NCBI GenBank assembly: GCA_030596305.1
Contig: JAUVKK010000019.1
Span: 1 to 9,661 of the forward strand
Source of the DNA: Helicobacteraceae bacterium
Lineage (GTDB): Bacteria; Campylobacterota; Campylobacteria; Campylobacterales; Sulfurimonadaceae
Direction: 5' to 3'
Length of the DNA: 9,661 nucleotides
A program made the translations under genes and the position numbers. The notes beneath the pieces are model-generated. The model was not told where the DNA came from. It made no database searches and saw nothing but the letters and a program-made list of their open reading frames with translations. Below are positions 1-6,487 of this stretch, one piece after another. Each line of letters begins with the position of its first letter. Position 1 is the first letter of the stretch.

Positions 1-41
1 ATACCATCTCCGATAAACTCCAATAAAAATAGGCAGATACA

Positions 42-1106
42 ATGAGTCAAGTAACAAAACAAGAAGCTATTAGAGGCGCATTTTTCGGTGCTATTGTCGG
101 TGACGCCCTTTGTCTGGGTAGTCATTATGAGTATGACGCGGTTAAGATCTACGAGGCTTACGGTCAAAAGCCCATCGAAAAGTTCATGTCTCCGGGTGAG
201 ATGATGGGTGGACAGACACACGGCATCGGCTGGGGTGAACGTAACTATCATCCCGGTAAAAAAGCGGGTGGGACAACAGACTATGGCGACTACAACATCG
301 TTGTTTTAGAGCACTTAGCCGCTACAGCTGAACCCGTACGCCCTTTCTCTGTTGCGGCGATGATCCCGCACTGGATGAACCGACTTGAAAATGGTTGGGG
401 CTCTTGGATCTGTACGATGACAAAAGAGACCTATCAGCAGGTCAGACAAGGAGTCAGCGTGGAGAACCTCGGCGGTATCTCCAATGCTATGGCGATCCGC
501 CATGTTGCGGCACACGGCTACTATGACGATGAAGAGACCTTGGCTGATGTTGCCCGTAAAGCGATGTTTACCCATAAAGACCTTACTGCCTTGGCCGGTG
601 GTGAATTCTTCGCCCGTGTGACACACCGCGTTATCAACGGTGTATCACCTTCAGATGCCATTGAAACAGTCGCTGTTCAGATAGGTGGGTTCATCGAGTC
701 TAAAGTCGCTCAGGCTATTGCCAAGGTTAAAGAGGAGGCAGACCCAAGTTCATCACTCTCTCAAGAGAAGTTCTCTGATGATCTGGCACTTACCAGCATG
801 GCAAAGTTATGGGACATCGGGCGTTCAGAACCTATCCGTGTCGGAAAAGCCAGTCCAACCGAAGGCACCCTTCCCGGTGCTGTCTACATCATCTTGAAAT
901 ATGCGGACAGAGAAGATGCACTGAAAGTAGCGCTGCAAGCTAATGCCATGATAGGCGGTGACAACGCCTCTCGTTCTATCGCTATTGGAATGGTACTTGG
1001 TGCTTATAAAGGGGTTGACGCTATACCTGTAGAGTGGAGAGAGGGTTTAGATCAGTGGGAGTATTGTGATGGCCTGCTAAACAAACTACCTCTGTTAGCA
1101 AGCTAG
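42..1106 (+). CDS. ADP-ribosylglycohydrolase (DraG/ARH) family protein with divergent metal site
   Basis: This is a 354-residue cytoplasmic protein with no signal peptide or membrane segment. The family fold is recognisable from several motifs in order: GAxxGDALCLG (residues 15-26), GGTTDYGDYN (76-85), GISNAMAIR (145-153), the TH pair at 177-178, and GGDNASRSIAIGMVLGAYKG (305-324). Family members remove ADP-ribose from proteins or small molecules using two Mg ions held by TDD and GGDTD motifs. Here the first motif is TDYGD and the second is GGDNAS. D80 and D307 remain, but the second aspartate of each motif is replaced, so the metal site is probably altered and the activity cannot be assumed. 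The length is normal for the family. The ATG has only a weak AGG at 31-33 upstream. It converges on the propeller gene downstream. The fold assignment is firm; the substrate is unknown. Confidence 0.85.
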   Translation: MSQVTKQEAIRGAFFGAIVGDALCLGSHYEYDAVKIYEAYGQKPIEKFMSPGEMMGGQTHGIGWGERNYHPGKKAGGTTDYGDYNIVVLEHLAATAEPVRPFSVAAMIPHWMNRLENGWGSWICTMTKETYQQVRQGVSVENLGGISNAMAIRHVAAHGYYDDEETLADVARKAMFTHKDLTALAGGEFFARVTHRVINGVSPSDAIETVAVQIGGFIESKVAQAIAKVKEEADPSSSLSQEKFSDDLALTSMAKLWDIGRSEPIRVGKASPTEGTLPGAVYIILKYADREDALKVALQANAMIGGDNASRSIAIGMVLGAYKGVDAIPVEWREGLDQWEYCDGLLNKLPLLAS

Positions 1107-1130
1107 TTATAAAAGTATTTCTGCCTTCCG

Positions 1131-1154
1131 CCTATACAAGTCAACTTATATAGG
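1131..1154. terminator. hairpin between convergent genes, possible weak bidirectional terminator
   Basis: CCTATA at 1131-1136 can pair with TATAGG at 1149-1154. An inner AAG/CTT pairing surrounds a four-base TCAA loop, with one C/A mismatch in the stem. It lies in the 60-base gap between the two converging stop codons. Neither strand has a clear U-run after the stem (plus reads TAAAAAG, minus reads CGGAAGG), so a classical intrinsic terminator is not shown. Confidence 0.3.
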
Positions 1155-1166
1155 TAAAAAGTAACA

Positions 1167-2444
1167 CTACATCAGGTTTTCACACTCCGCACCTTGACAC
1201 ATAAAGACACCCTGCAACGGTGTTCCGCCAGTTGGAAGTGTTCGAGTCACTTCCAGGGTCTCTAGGTCAAGTTCGTAAAAGACTCCGTTGTCTGTTGCAA
1301 AAGCATAGAAGAAGTTCATGTCAGGGTGTACAAAACTTGAATGCGACTGCAGGATCTCACCGTTGATAGACTCGTCGCTCACCACTACGTTTTTGATGTT
1401 CTGATGTTTAATTGTGTCGACGATCGAAATGAATGTATCTTTGTGGTTTGTCACAACGGCAATATTTCGCTCCGGAACGAAAGTCGTATGTCCAGCACCT
1501 AGACCAGCTTCAATAGTCTTGATCACAAGCATCTTCTTCATATTAATCACATAGACATTCCCTTCAGTCGAACCGACATACATCACTTTACCGTCAGGGT
1601 GAACATCTGCATGATGGCTTCCCATATCGGCTATTCCCTCTTCTGCAAGATCAGCCTCACCAACTAAGTTCAATCTGTTATCTTCAAGGACGTACTTTAA
1701 GACCGAAGGTGAGATACCCTGGTCGGGTGCGCCTTCAGAGAGTGCGTAGTAACTAAAACGCTCTTCACCTTTTAAGACAGAGAGATCTCTGTTTACAAAG
1801 TGGTGTACAGCCGTTGGTGTTGTGACCTCATCTAACAGTGTCACCTTCCATCCGCCTCTTTTACCCTTGCTTTTTGTCACTTGATACATTCCGATCGTTC
1901 GTGTTCCTCTGTCTATCAGAGCAAACTTGTCATCACTGAACCAAAATGGGTGACCAGTTGCGTTAGAGCCACCGTAATCAATAGGATAGACTAATGAACT
2001 GTCACCAACCACAGCGACCACAACATCGTTTTCAACATCAATAAGACTTGCCATCGGCTTATCCACACCTGTTACAAGCTGCAGTCCAAGTGTTGCGTTA
2101 TATGCTTCTGATGATCTGGGAAAATGTTCCAACTCAATAAGCCCTAGAGGCTCCAAAGTAGAGGCATCAATAACATCAATAGAGTTACTGCTACGGGTAA
2201 TAGCATAGACCTTGTCCAGTGTTCCTGCCTGATCTACCGGATAGGGGTCAACACCTGTTGTATAGACTTCGTCTGTCAAAGTCATGGCTTCAACATCGAT
2301 GACAACAACACGGTCCAGTAGACGATCTCCGTAAAATGCTCTAATTCCATATTCCTCTTCTGCGTTCACACTTGACGCAAATATTGAGACACCTGCCAGC
2401 GCTGTCAATAATAGTGATCCCATCTGTTTATTTAGTTTATTCAT
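1167..2444 (-). CDS. exported YVTN/cytochrome-D1-type beta-propeller protein with histidine-rich blade loops
   Basis: The 425-residue protein begins with a Sec signal peptide (charged MNKLNKQ, hydrophobic 9-25, likely cleavage after VNA at residue 28), so the mature form should be periplasmic. The rest is a run of beta-propeller repeats of the type V-x-V-I-D-x-x-T/K-L, for example around 46-55, 88-97, 295-304 and 386-396. Histidines recur at the start of successive blades: H165, H214-H215, H277-H278 with H282, H319 with H334, and H368 with H373. The C-terminus has a CQGAEC cysteine pair (C416, C421). Family members include electron-transfer, heme-d1 and copper propellers as well as proteins of no known function. 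There is no CXXCH heme motif. The ATG is preceded by AAAGGA at 2451-2456 with a 7-base... spacing of six bases (2445-2450). The exact function is not recognised; the fold is confident. Confidence 0.75.
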   Translation of the reverse strand: MNKLNKQMGSLLLTALAGVSIFASSVNAEEEYGIRAFYGDRLLDRVVVIDVEAMTLTDEVYTTGVDPYPVDQAGTLDKVYAITRSSNSIDVIDASTLEPLGLIELEHFPRSSEAYNATLGLQLVTGVDKPMASLIDVENDVVVAVVGDSSLVYPIDYGGSNATGHPFWFSDDKFALIDRGTRTIGMYQVTKSKGKRGGWKVTLLDEVTTPTAVHHFVNRDLSVLKGEERFSYYALSEGAPDQGISPSVLKYVLEDNRLNLVGEADLAEEGIADMGSHHADVHPDGKVMYVGSTEGNVYVINMKKMLVIKTIEAGLGAGHTTFVPERNIAVVTNHKDTFISIVDTIKHQNIKNVVVSDESINGEILQSHSSFVHPDMNFFYAFATDNGVFYELDLETLEVTRTLPTGGTPLQGVFMCQGAECENLM

Positions 2445-2684
2445 CGTAAATCCTTTGCTATAAATTAGACGAATTGTAATGCAAGTCTGTTAGTCAAGTA
2501 TAAGTCAGTAAACTCTGTCAACAACGATGGCACAAGCCTAAACATAAGAAAAACAAATTTTACTTTATCACTTTTTTATCAAATGGTGTTACAACATTAA
2601 TTAAAGGCGTCACATCAAACTTATTTGAAGTCCTAATACAATAACATTCGCCTGATATAAGTTAATTTTATTAAAGGTTATAAC
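2445..2684. promoter_or_regulatory. divergent control region between the propeller gene and the envelope set
   Basis: This 240-base, AT-rich stretch separates two divergently read genes and contains no ORF that I can support. On the minus strand, TACAAT at 2478-2473 is a -10-like box about 28 bases before the propeller ATG, with no good -35 box. On the plus strand, TACAAT (2637-2642) and TATAAG (2656-2661) are two competing -10-like boxes before the TTG start at 2685. All three are single-box matches in AT-rich DNA, so the individual calls are weak. That the region holds both promoters is a reasonable inference from gene orientation. Confidence 0.4.
2673..2677 (+). promoter_or_regulatory. ribosome binding site supporting a TTG start
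   Basis: AAAGG lies seven bases before the TTG at 2685. The reading frame from that TTG begins with a typical lysine-rich signal-peptide start (MKKYTSS), which supports TTG as the real initiation codon. Confidence 0.65.
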
Positions 2685-3263
2685 TTGAAGAAATATACCT
2701 CAAGCTTGTTTTTGACTATTGTTTTGTTCACGCTATCTGCCCAGGCGGAGACAGTAGACTATACTGATTTTATAGCGATGCAAGATGACATTGAAACCTT
2801 GAACACAACGGTACAAGATCAGCAGACTCTTGTCGCCAAGCTTTCGGACGATATCGGTCTTATGGCTGATCGTATTATTGAGATGGCAGACCGAATTGTC
2901 TACACAGAAGAGTTGTTAGCGCAGTCGTTAACACTGTTGGTAAACAACCCGGACTTTGCAGGTACCAGCAGCAGTAATGGCACTGCATTAACCTCTCCTG
3001 TTGACAACTCGGTATTGACACCAACAGCGCCTACCATCACAACTATTCCAGAATCAAGTGTATATCTGCTCTATGCTTCAACTGTACCTACCTTCAGTGC
3101 GGGTAATACGATCTCTCTCTATGTTGATTCAACAGATGCCCTTAACTCTAAATGGTCTCAGGTCATTGCCTATGCAAATGGTGCTACTATCTACTTGGCT
3201 GTCAAACGTATCGACGACAGTACTATTTCAACCATCTCCAATGGTGTAAAAGTCAGCTTCTAG
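2685..3263 (+). CDS. exported coiled-coil protein, unknown function, paralogue of the next gene
   Basis: The 192-residue protein starts with TTG and has a clear signal peptide (hydrophobic 8-19, cleavage after AQA at residue 21), so it is exported. Residues 26-86 are predicted helical and coiled-coil-like, with heptad-spaced hydrophobics and an internal MADRI repeat at 60-64 and 67-71. A Ser/Thr/Pro-rich linker (about 92-123) leads to a compact C-terminal region (126-192) rich in beta-forming residues, including Y127, W157 and Y170. The C-terminal region and the end of the helical region match the lipoprotein encoded just downstream, so the two appear to be duplicated and diverged. There are no cysteines. 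The four-base gap to the next ATG implies a shared transcript. I do not recognise the family; a structural or adhesive envelope role would be a guess. Confidence 0.7.
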   Translation: MKKYTSSLFLTIVLFTLSAQAETVDYTDFIAMQDDIETLNTTVQDQQTLVAKLSDDIGLMADRIIEMADRIVYTEELLAQSLTLLVNNPDFAGTSSSNGTALTSPVDNSVLTPTAPTITTIPESSVYLLYASTVPTFSAGNTISLYVDSTDALNSKWSQVIAYANGATIYLAVKRIDDSTISTISNGVKVSF

Positions 3264-3267
3264 ATCA

Positions 3268-3882
3268 ATGAAAACAGTTTTAACAAAACTTTTAGCACTT
3301 GGACTCACCTTTATGTTGGCAGGGTGTTCAAACACACCTGAGGATGACCATGAGTCAAGATTTGATGTCTATTCATTTATAGATTTCGGTCTGACACTTC
3401 AAGACACACTTATACAGGCTTATATCGGCGACCTCAACCTCACCACTGAACTTATTGAAGATACGTATCTTATGATGGTCAGCGTTGAGAAGGTGGCAGA
3501 CAGTGTTATAACATCCAGTACACTTGCAGCAGAGTTCATCACTCTTTTAACAAAAGAGCATGCCTTTAATGATGGTTACAGCAGTACTTTTTTACTTAAT
3601 CCAGATTACAAAACAGACAGTTCATTTTTTACGATGACAACCTTTGACATCACAAAAACATATATGCTGGTCACTTCATCAACACGTCTCTTTGTGCCAG
3701 AGACAACGATAAAGACACTCTTCCATGATAACAGCACTCTGGATGCAGCATGGCAACGAAGTATTGATAATCATCAATCCGGAAATATGTATCTCAATAT
3801 CTATGAGATAGAAGCAGATGGAACTGTTCAACGTGCTGGTAATGCAGCTGTTATCCCGGCAGCCACACTCGCTAACCTATAA
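3268..3882 (+). CDS. putative outer-envelope lipoprotein, paralogue of the preceding gene
   Basis: The 204-residue protein has a classical lipoprotein signal peptide: MKTVLTK, a hydrophobic core, and the lipobox LAGC at 17-20 with lipidation expected at C20. The next residues (SNTPEDD) contain no Asp at +2, so an outer-membrane location is plausible. Residues 36-96 look helical and are followed by a mixed region up to the C-terminus. The segment ADSVITSSTLAAEFITLL (77-94) matches 68-85 of the upstream protein without gaps. Residues 132-188, with Y132, W162 and Y175, match that protein's 127-183 at the same spacing. No good Shine-Dalgarno sequence is visible before the ATG, which lies only four bases after the previous stop, so translation is probably coupled. 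Function unknown. Confidence 0.72.
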   Translation: MKTVLTKLLALGLTFMLAGCSNTPEDDHESRFDVYSFIDFGLTLQDTLIQAYIGDLNLTTELIEDTYLMMVSVEKVADSVITSSTLAAEFITLLTKEHAFNDGYSSTFLLNPDYKTDSSFFTMTTFDITKTYMLVTSSTRLFVPETTIKTLFHDNSTLDAAWQRSIDNHQSGNMYLNIYEIEADGTVQRAGNAAVIPAATLANL

Positions 3883-4002
3883 CCACTAAGAGGTAAATGG
3901 ATAGACGTCCCCTCTGCCTTCACTCTTTTCTCTTCGTTAAAGACCCTTCTAGATTAAGACTTCTATCGTTACACTAGTCCATGCGTAGCGTGATTCAAGA
4001 GA

Positions 4003-4007
4003 AAAGG
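4003..4007 (+). promoter_or_regulatory. ribosome binding site that favours the second of two ATGs
   Basis: AAAGG ends two bases before the ATG at 4010 but eight bases before the in-frame ATG at 4016. The second spacing is normal and the first is too short, so 4016 is the likely start of the barrel gene. Confidence 0.6.
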
Positions 4008-4015
4008 ATATGCCT

Positions 4016-4630
4016 ATGAAGTTGATTTACCCACTTTTTTCCATACTCTTTCTCCCTCAGATACTAATTGCTGAAATAACCTTTGAGCTATATGGTGGAC
4101 ACTCAAATACAAAACAGACCAATGTTGATATCACCTTGCTTGATTATGTGCCCGCTAAAACAGCCAGTGAACCGATTAACGGCAGCTCAAATACTTATGG
4201 TCTGAGAGTTGTCGGTTGGTTAAGCTCATGGGTAGGTATAGGAGCAGATCTCTACACCTTCCATGCCAACAGTGAAACCGTTAAAATAAACCCACTGGTT
4301 GTTTCAGGTTCCATCATGTTTCGATACCCTGATAAGACATTGAAACCCTACATCGGGTTAGGATTGTCATCAAGTGCTTGTGACATTGATATAAGCAGAC
4401 AGGCAGATCTTGGAGTAGAAATCAGCGAAATCACTCAAAACTCATACGGATGGGATTTTAGTACCGGCATGGCGTGGTCCATAAACAGATATATTTCGCT
4501 CTTTGCAGAATACAGATATAGCTATATTAATATAAATCTTGGAGATGAAAAGTTCTATGAATCAAATACAAAAGTCGATGCTACCCTCAACACTAACCAT
4601 TACCTTATAGGCGTTTCATTTCCATACTAG
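4016..4630 (+). CDS. outer-membrane beta-barrel protein (OmpA/OmpX-like porin-fold family)
   Basis: From the ATG at 4016 the protein has 204 residues; starting at 4010 would add only Met-Pro. A signal peptide (MKLIYPLFSILFLP and on, cleavage near LIA/EITF) is followed by alternating amphipathic beta strands. Examples are FELYGG at the mature N-terminus, YGLRVVGWLS, VGIGADLYTF, LVVSGSIMFRY, LKPYIGLGLS, WDFSTGMAWSI, ISLFAEYRYSY and HYLIGVSFPY at the C-terminus. That gives about eight strands, the usual number for the OmpA/OmpX/opacity barrel group, and the chain ends in an aromatic residue as barrel substrates of the BAM machinery commonly do. There is no C-terminal peptidoglycan-binding OmpA domain. 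It follows the lipoprotein gene after a 127-base gap and converges on the next gene. The fold is confident; the role (adhesin, small porin or structural) is open. Confidence 0.8.
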   Translation: MKLIYPLFSILFLPQILIAEITFELYGGHSNTKQTNVDITLLDYVPAKTASEPINGSSNTYGLRVVGWLSSWVGIGADLYTFHANSETVKINPLVVSGSIMFRYPDKTLKPYIGLGLSSSACDIDISRQADLGVEISEITQNSYGWDFSTGMAWSINRYISLFAEYRYSYININLGDEKFYESNTKVDATLNTNHYLIGVSFPY

Positions 4631-4644
4631 ACAGACTAAAGAGA

Positions 4645-5064
4645 TTAAACTATCGCGATATACTCTTCAATGGCCTTTAGATCCTCTTTTTGCATTGAGA
4701 GTCCTTTGATCTTGTGAACCATGGCAACAACATCGTCATGCGCTCTTAGGTCAACACGTTTTTGAAACAGTGATTGAGAGGCGATGTAAGCGTGGACTTT
4801 TGTACGTGCAATATCCAGTTTAGTTGTGATCATATGTGTTAAAAGTGTAGCAGTATAGACATCTTCAACACTGTTTTGCGCTAACTCTTTCGCTGCCTGG
4901 TTCTCCAAACCTCGAGAGACCAGTTCAGCAGCGATCTCTTGTTCAAAAGGAATAGGGATCTGTGAGACGATCTGAGCAGGCTGCGGAAGCGCTACTAAAG
5001 TCTCACCAAAGACAACATGAGAAGCGAAGATAATGCTTCCGATAAACAGTATACGATTTTTCAT
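4645..5064 (-). CDS. small exported helical protein, unknown function
   Basis: The 139-residue protein has a signal peptide (MKNR, hydrophobic 5-19, likely cleavage after VFG at residue 20). After a short Pro-rich stretch (27-40, with repeated I/Q/P), residues about 40-138 are almost entirely predicted alpha-helix, rich in Ala, Glu, Lys and Leu, with no cysteine and no further membrane segment. The start is well supported by AAAGGG at 5070-5075, five bases before the ATG. Its stop is only 14 bases from the convergent barrel gene's stop, and it appears to be transcribed alone. I do not recognise the family. It is likely periplasmic; a chaperone-like or adaptor role is only a guess from composition. 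Confidence 0.65.
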   Translation of the reverse strand: MKNRILFIGSIIFASHVVFGETLVALPQPAQIVSQIPIPFEQEIAAELVSRGLENQAAKELAQNSVEDVYTATLLTHMITTKLDIARTKVHAYIASQSLFQKRVDLRAHDDVVAMVHKIKGLSMQKEDLKAIEEYIAIV

Positions 5065-5202
5065 AGATGCCCTTTGTTTTAATTCCTATATTGTCTAACA
5101 ATAAAGTAAACAGACATTAAATTACTATATAAATATATTATTTAATAAAGTCTCCTAAGATGAAGCTAAGCTGCTGCTGTATTAAGCTTGTTTTTTACAG
5201 GG

Positions 5203-5928
5203 CTACTTATTCATAATAAAAAGGTTGTTGCTTTTATCACAGACCTCTTGAAAACGCTCTTTTAGCTCTCTGTCAAAGGTCATCATATAGATGTCACTGT
5301 TTTGCAGATGGAGCGATGTAAAGGCTTGCAGCAGTATATCATCCGCCACATTTTTACCATGGTCACACTTTGTGAAATGAAACGAGTTCAAGGTCTTGCC
5401 ATAGTCATACAGGTTAGCCTCCCACTCTCTCTTTTTTAGGTAGAGCGAGTCAGGATTTGCCGCCAAATAGATGTGTTCATCTTCGATCTCAAAAGGTTCT
5501 ATAAGGTCATTAAAGATCGATGCGATATTTGAGAAGTTTTCGATGTCCCAGAAGAGATAACTTTGATTGATCTTGCTTTTGTGTTTTTTGTTGATGAGTG
5601 TCACACGTTTGGTAATATTAAAATGAGTGTGGGCTGTGTCGTTAATAAGCTCTATAGAGTTTTTTAGCTGCTTGGCATCAGCCGTTATAAATCCAAGAAT
5701 TTTGCCAAGTTCAATATACATATCAAGGTTTTCCAACTCTTCTCTGGCACCACCCTTTTGATAGCTCTTTAGTTGTGCTAATCGTTTTGCACTAAAAAGT
5801 GTACGAATTGAAAGAGTTTCTCTACTGGCATACACTTTTTGCACACGATGAAAGAGCTGTTTGGCGTCTTTAGTATCAGGCAGTGTGATAGAACCTACAA
5901 ATTTACGCCCAGCAAAAATTTTCTGCAT
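5203..5928 (-). CDS. NYN/PIN-like domain protein, putative ribonuclease
   Basis: The 241-residue protein appears cytoplasmic. The C-terminal half (about 122-240) fits the NYN (LabA/N4BP1-type) branch of the PIN-like nuclease fold. It has a first strand ending in an acidic motif (YLFWDIENF, D128, E130, N131), a central GKNVADDILLQAF helix start with D196-D197, and a late strand with TFDREL (D219). These are the positions where the family keeps metal-binding acidic residues for RNA cleavage. The N-terminal 110 residues are basic and helical and match nothing I recognise; they may bind RNA or a partner. GAAGGG at 5934-5939 lies five bases before the ATG, and a TATAAT box lies upstream. It stands apart from the bioA-to-yaiI run. 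Activity is inferred from motifs only. Confidence 0.7.
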   Translation of the reverse strand: MQKIFAGRKFVGSITLPDTKDAKQLFHRVQKVYASRETLSIRTLFSAKRLAQLKSYQKGGAREELENLDMYIELGKILGFITADAKQLKNSIELINDTAHTHFNITKRVTLINKKHKSKINQSYLFWDIENFSNIASIFNDLIEPFEIEDEHIYLAANPDSLYLKKREWEANLYDYGKTLNSFHFTKCDHGKNVADDILLQAFTSLHLQNSDIYMMTFDRELKERFQEVCDKSNNLFIMNK

Positions 5929-5973
5929 AGATACCCTTCAAGAGATATAGTAGATGTATCTTAGCAAAGAGAG

Positions 5974-5979
5974 ATTATA
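5974..5979 (-). promoter_or_regulatory. TATAAT -10 box for the NYN-domain gene
   Basis: A perfect TATAAT on the minus strand lies about 45 bases before the ATG at 5928, which would put the transcription start near 5967. The -35 slot at 17-base spacing reads TCTTTG and is poor, which is common in Campylobacterota promoters. A 10-base direct repeat flanks the box (5964-5973 and 5996-6005). Confidence 0.4.
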
Positions 5980-6022
5980 TACAACTATACACTTGGCAAA
6001 GAGAGGATTTCAGTAGTTGGAC

Positions 6023-6487
6023 TTAAGCACAGTGTTTTGTCAAAAAACGGTGGAGCTGGTTGGCAAATTCATGGGCATCTTTTTGGCTAAAAGGTTTAGG
6101 CCCCTTTGTCATTTCGCCACTCTCTCTGATCTTCTCCATCAGATTGCGCATCGCAAGATACTGCTTAATGTTGTCCACACTGAAAAGCTCACCTCTATGA
6201 TCAATAGCATGGGCTTTTTTAGCAATAATACGATCAGCCAAGGGAATATCTGCGGTAATGACTAGATCACCCTCATCAACCATCTCTACAATCTGGTGGT
6301 CTGCTTCATCAGCACCTTGCTCGACTATGATATAGGTGACAAGTTTAGAATCACCCAAAGTTATCTTTTTGTTTGAGACGACATAAGTCGGTAATTTGAG
6401 CCGCTCGATCGAACGCAGTACAATAGGTTTTAAGAGATTAGGAAAGGCATCACCATCTATATATAAGGAAAACCCCTTAGATGACAT
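6023..6487 (-). CDS. yaiI: UPF0178 (YaiI/YqxD, DUF188) family protein
   Basis: The 154-residue protein matches the widely conserved YaiI/YqxD family in length and motifs. It has LYIDGDAFP near the N-terminus (D11, D13), VEQGADEADHQIVE (D60, D63), LVITADIPLADRI (D80, D85), HRGELFS (98-103), and the C-terminal GPKPFSQKDAHEFANQLHRFL. The acidic residues sit as in PIN-like nucleases, to which this family is structurally related, but the biochemical role of the family is not settled. The start codon overlaps the end of the trhA reading frame by 11 bases and has no strong Shine-Dalgarno sequence, so translation is probably coupled to trhA. It is the last gene of the run that starts with bioA. The family assignment is firm. 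Confidence 0.92.
   Translation of the reverse strand: MSSKGFSLYIDGDAFPNLLKPIVLRSIERLKLPTYVVSNKKITLGDSKLVTYIIVEQGADEADHQIVEMVDEGDLVITADIPLADRIIAKKAHAIDHRGELFSVDNIKQYLAMRNLMEKIRESGEMTKGPKPFSQKDAHEFANQLHRFLTKHCA

Noticed and set aside
315..626. Minus-strand reading frame of 103 codons
   Set aside because: It is antisense inside the ADP-ribosylglycohydrolase gene, has no ribosome binding site or recognisable protein features, and is explained as a shadow frame.
3888..3936. AAGAGG/CCTCT inverted repeat followed by a pyrimidine-rich tract as a terminator for the lipoprotein gene
   Set aside because: The stem is only five base pairs with a 17-base loop, and the tract is mixed C/T rather than a U-run.
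3964..3999. Imperfect palindrome before the barrel gene (ATCGTTACACTA / TAGCGTGAT)
   Set aside because: Pairing needs bulges and mismatches, so it is not better than chance in this short region.
2685..4630. A secretion, phage or contractile system in the envelope gene set
   Set aside because: There is no ATPase, secretin, sheath, tail or adhesin-export domain, and all three proteins are small.
5140..5202. Hairpin AAGCT...AGCTT downstream of the NYN gene as a terminator
   Set aside because: Short stem, long loop and no following U-run on the minus strand; the 138-base gap 5065-5202 is otherwise just AT-rich.
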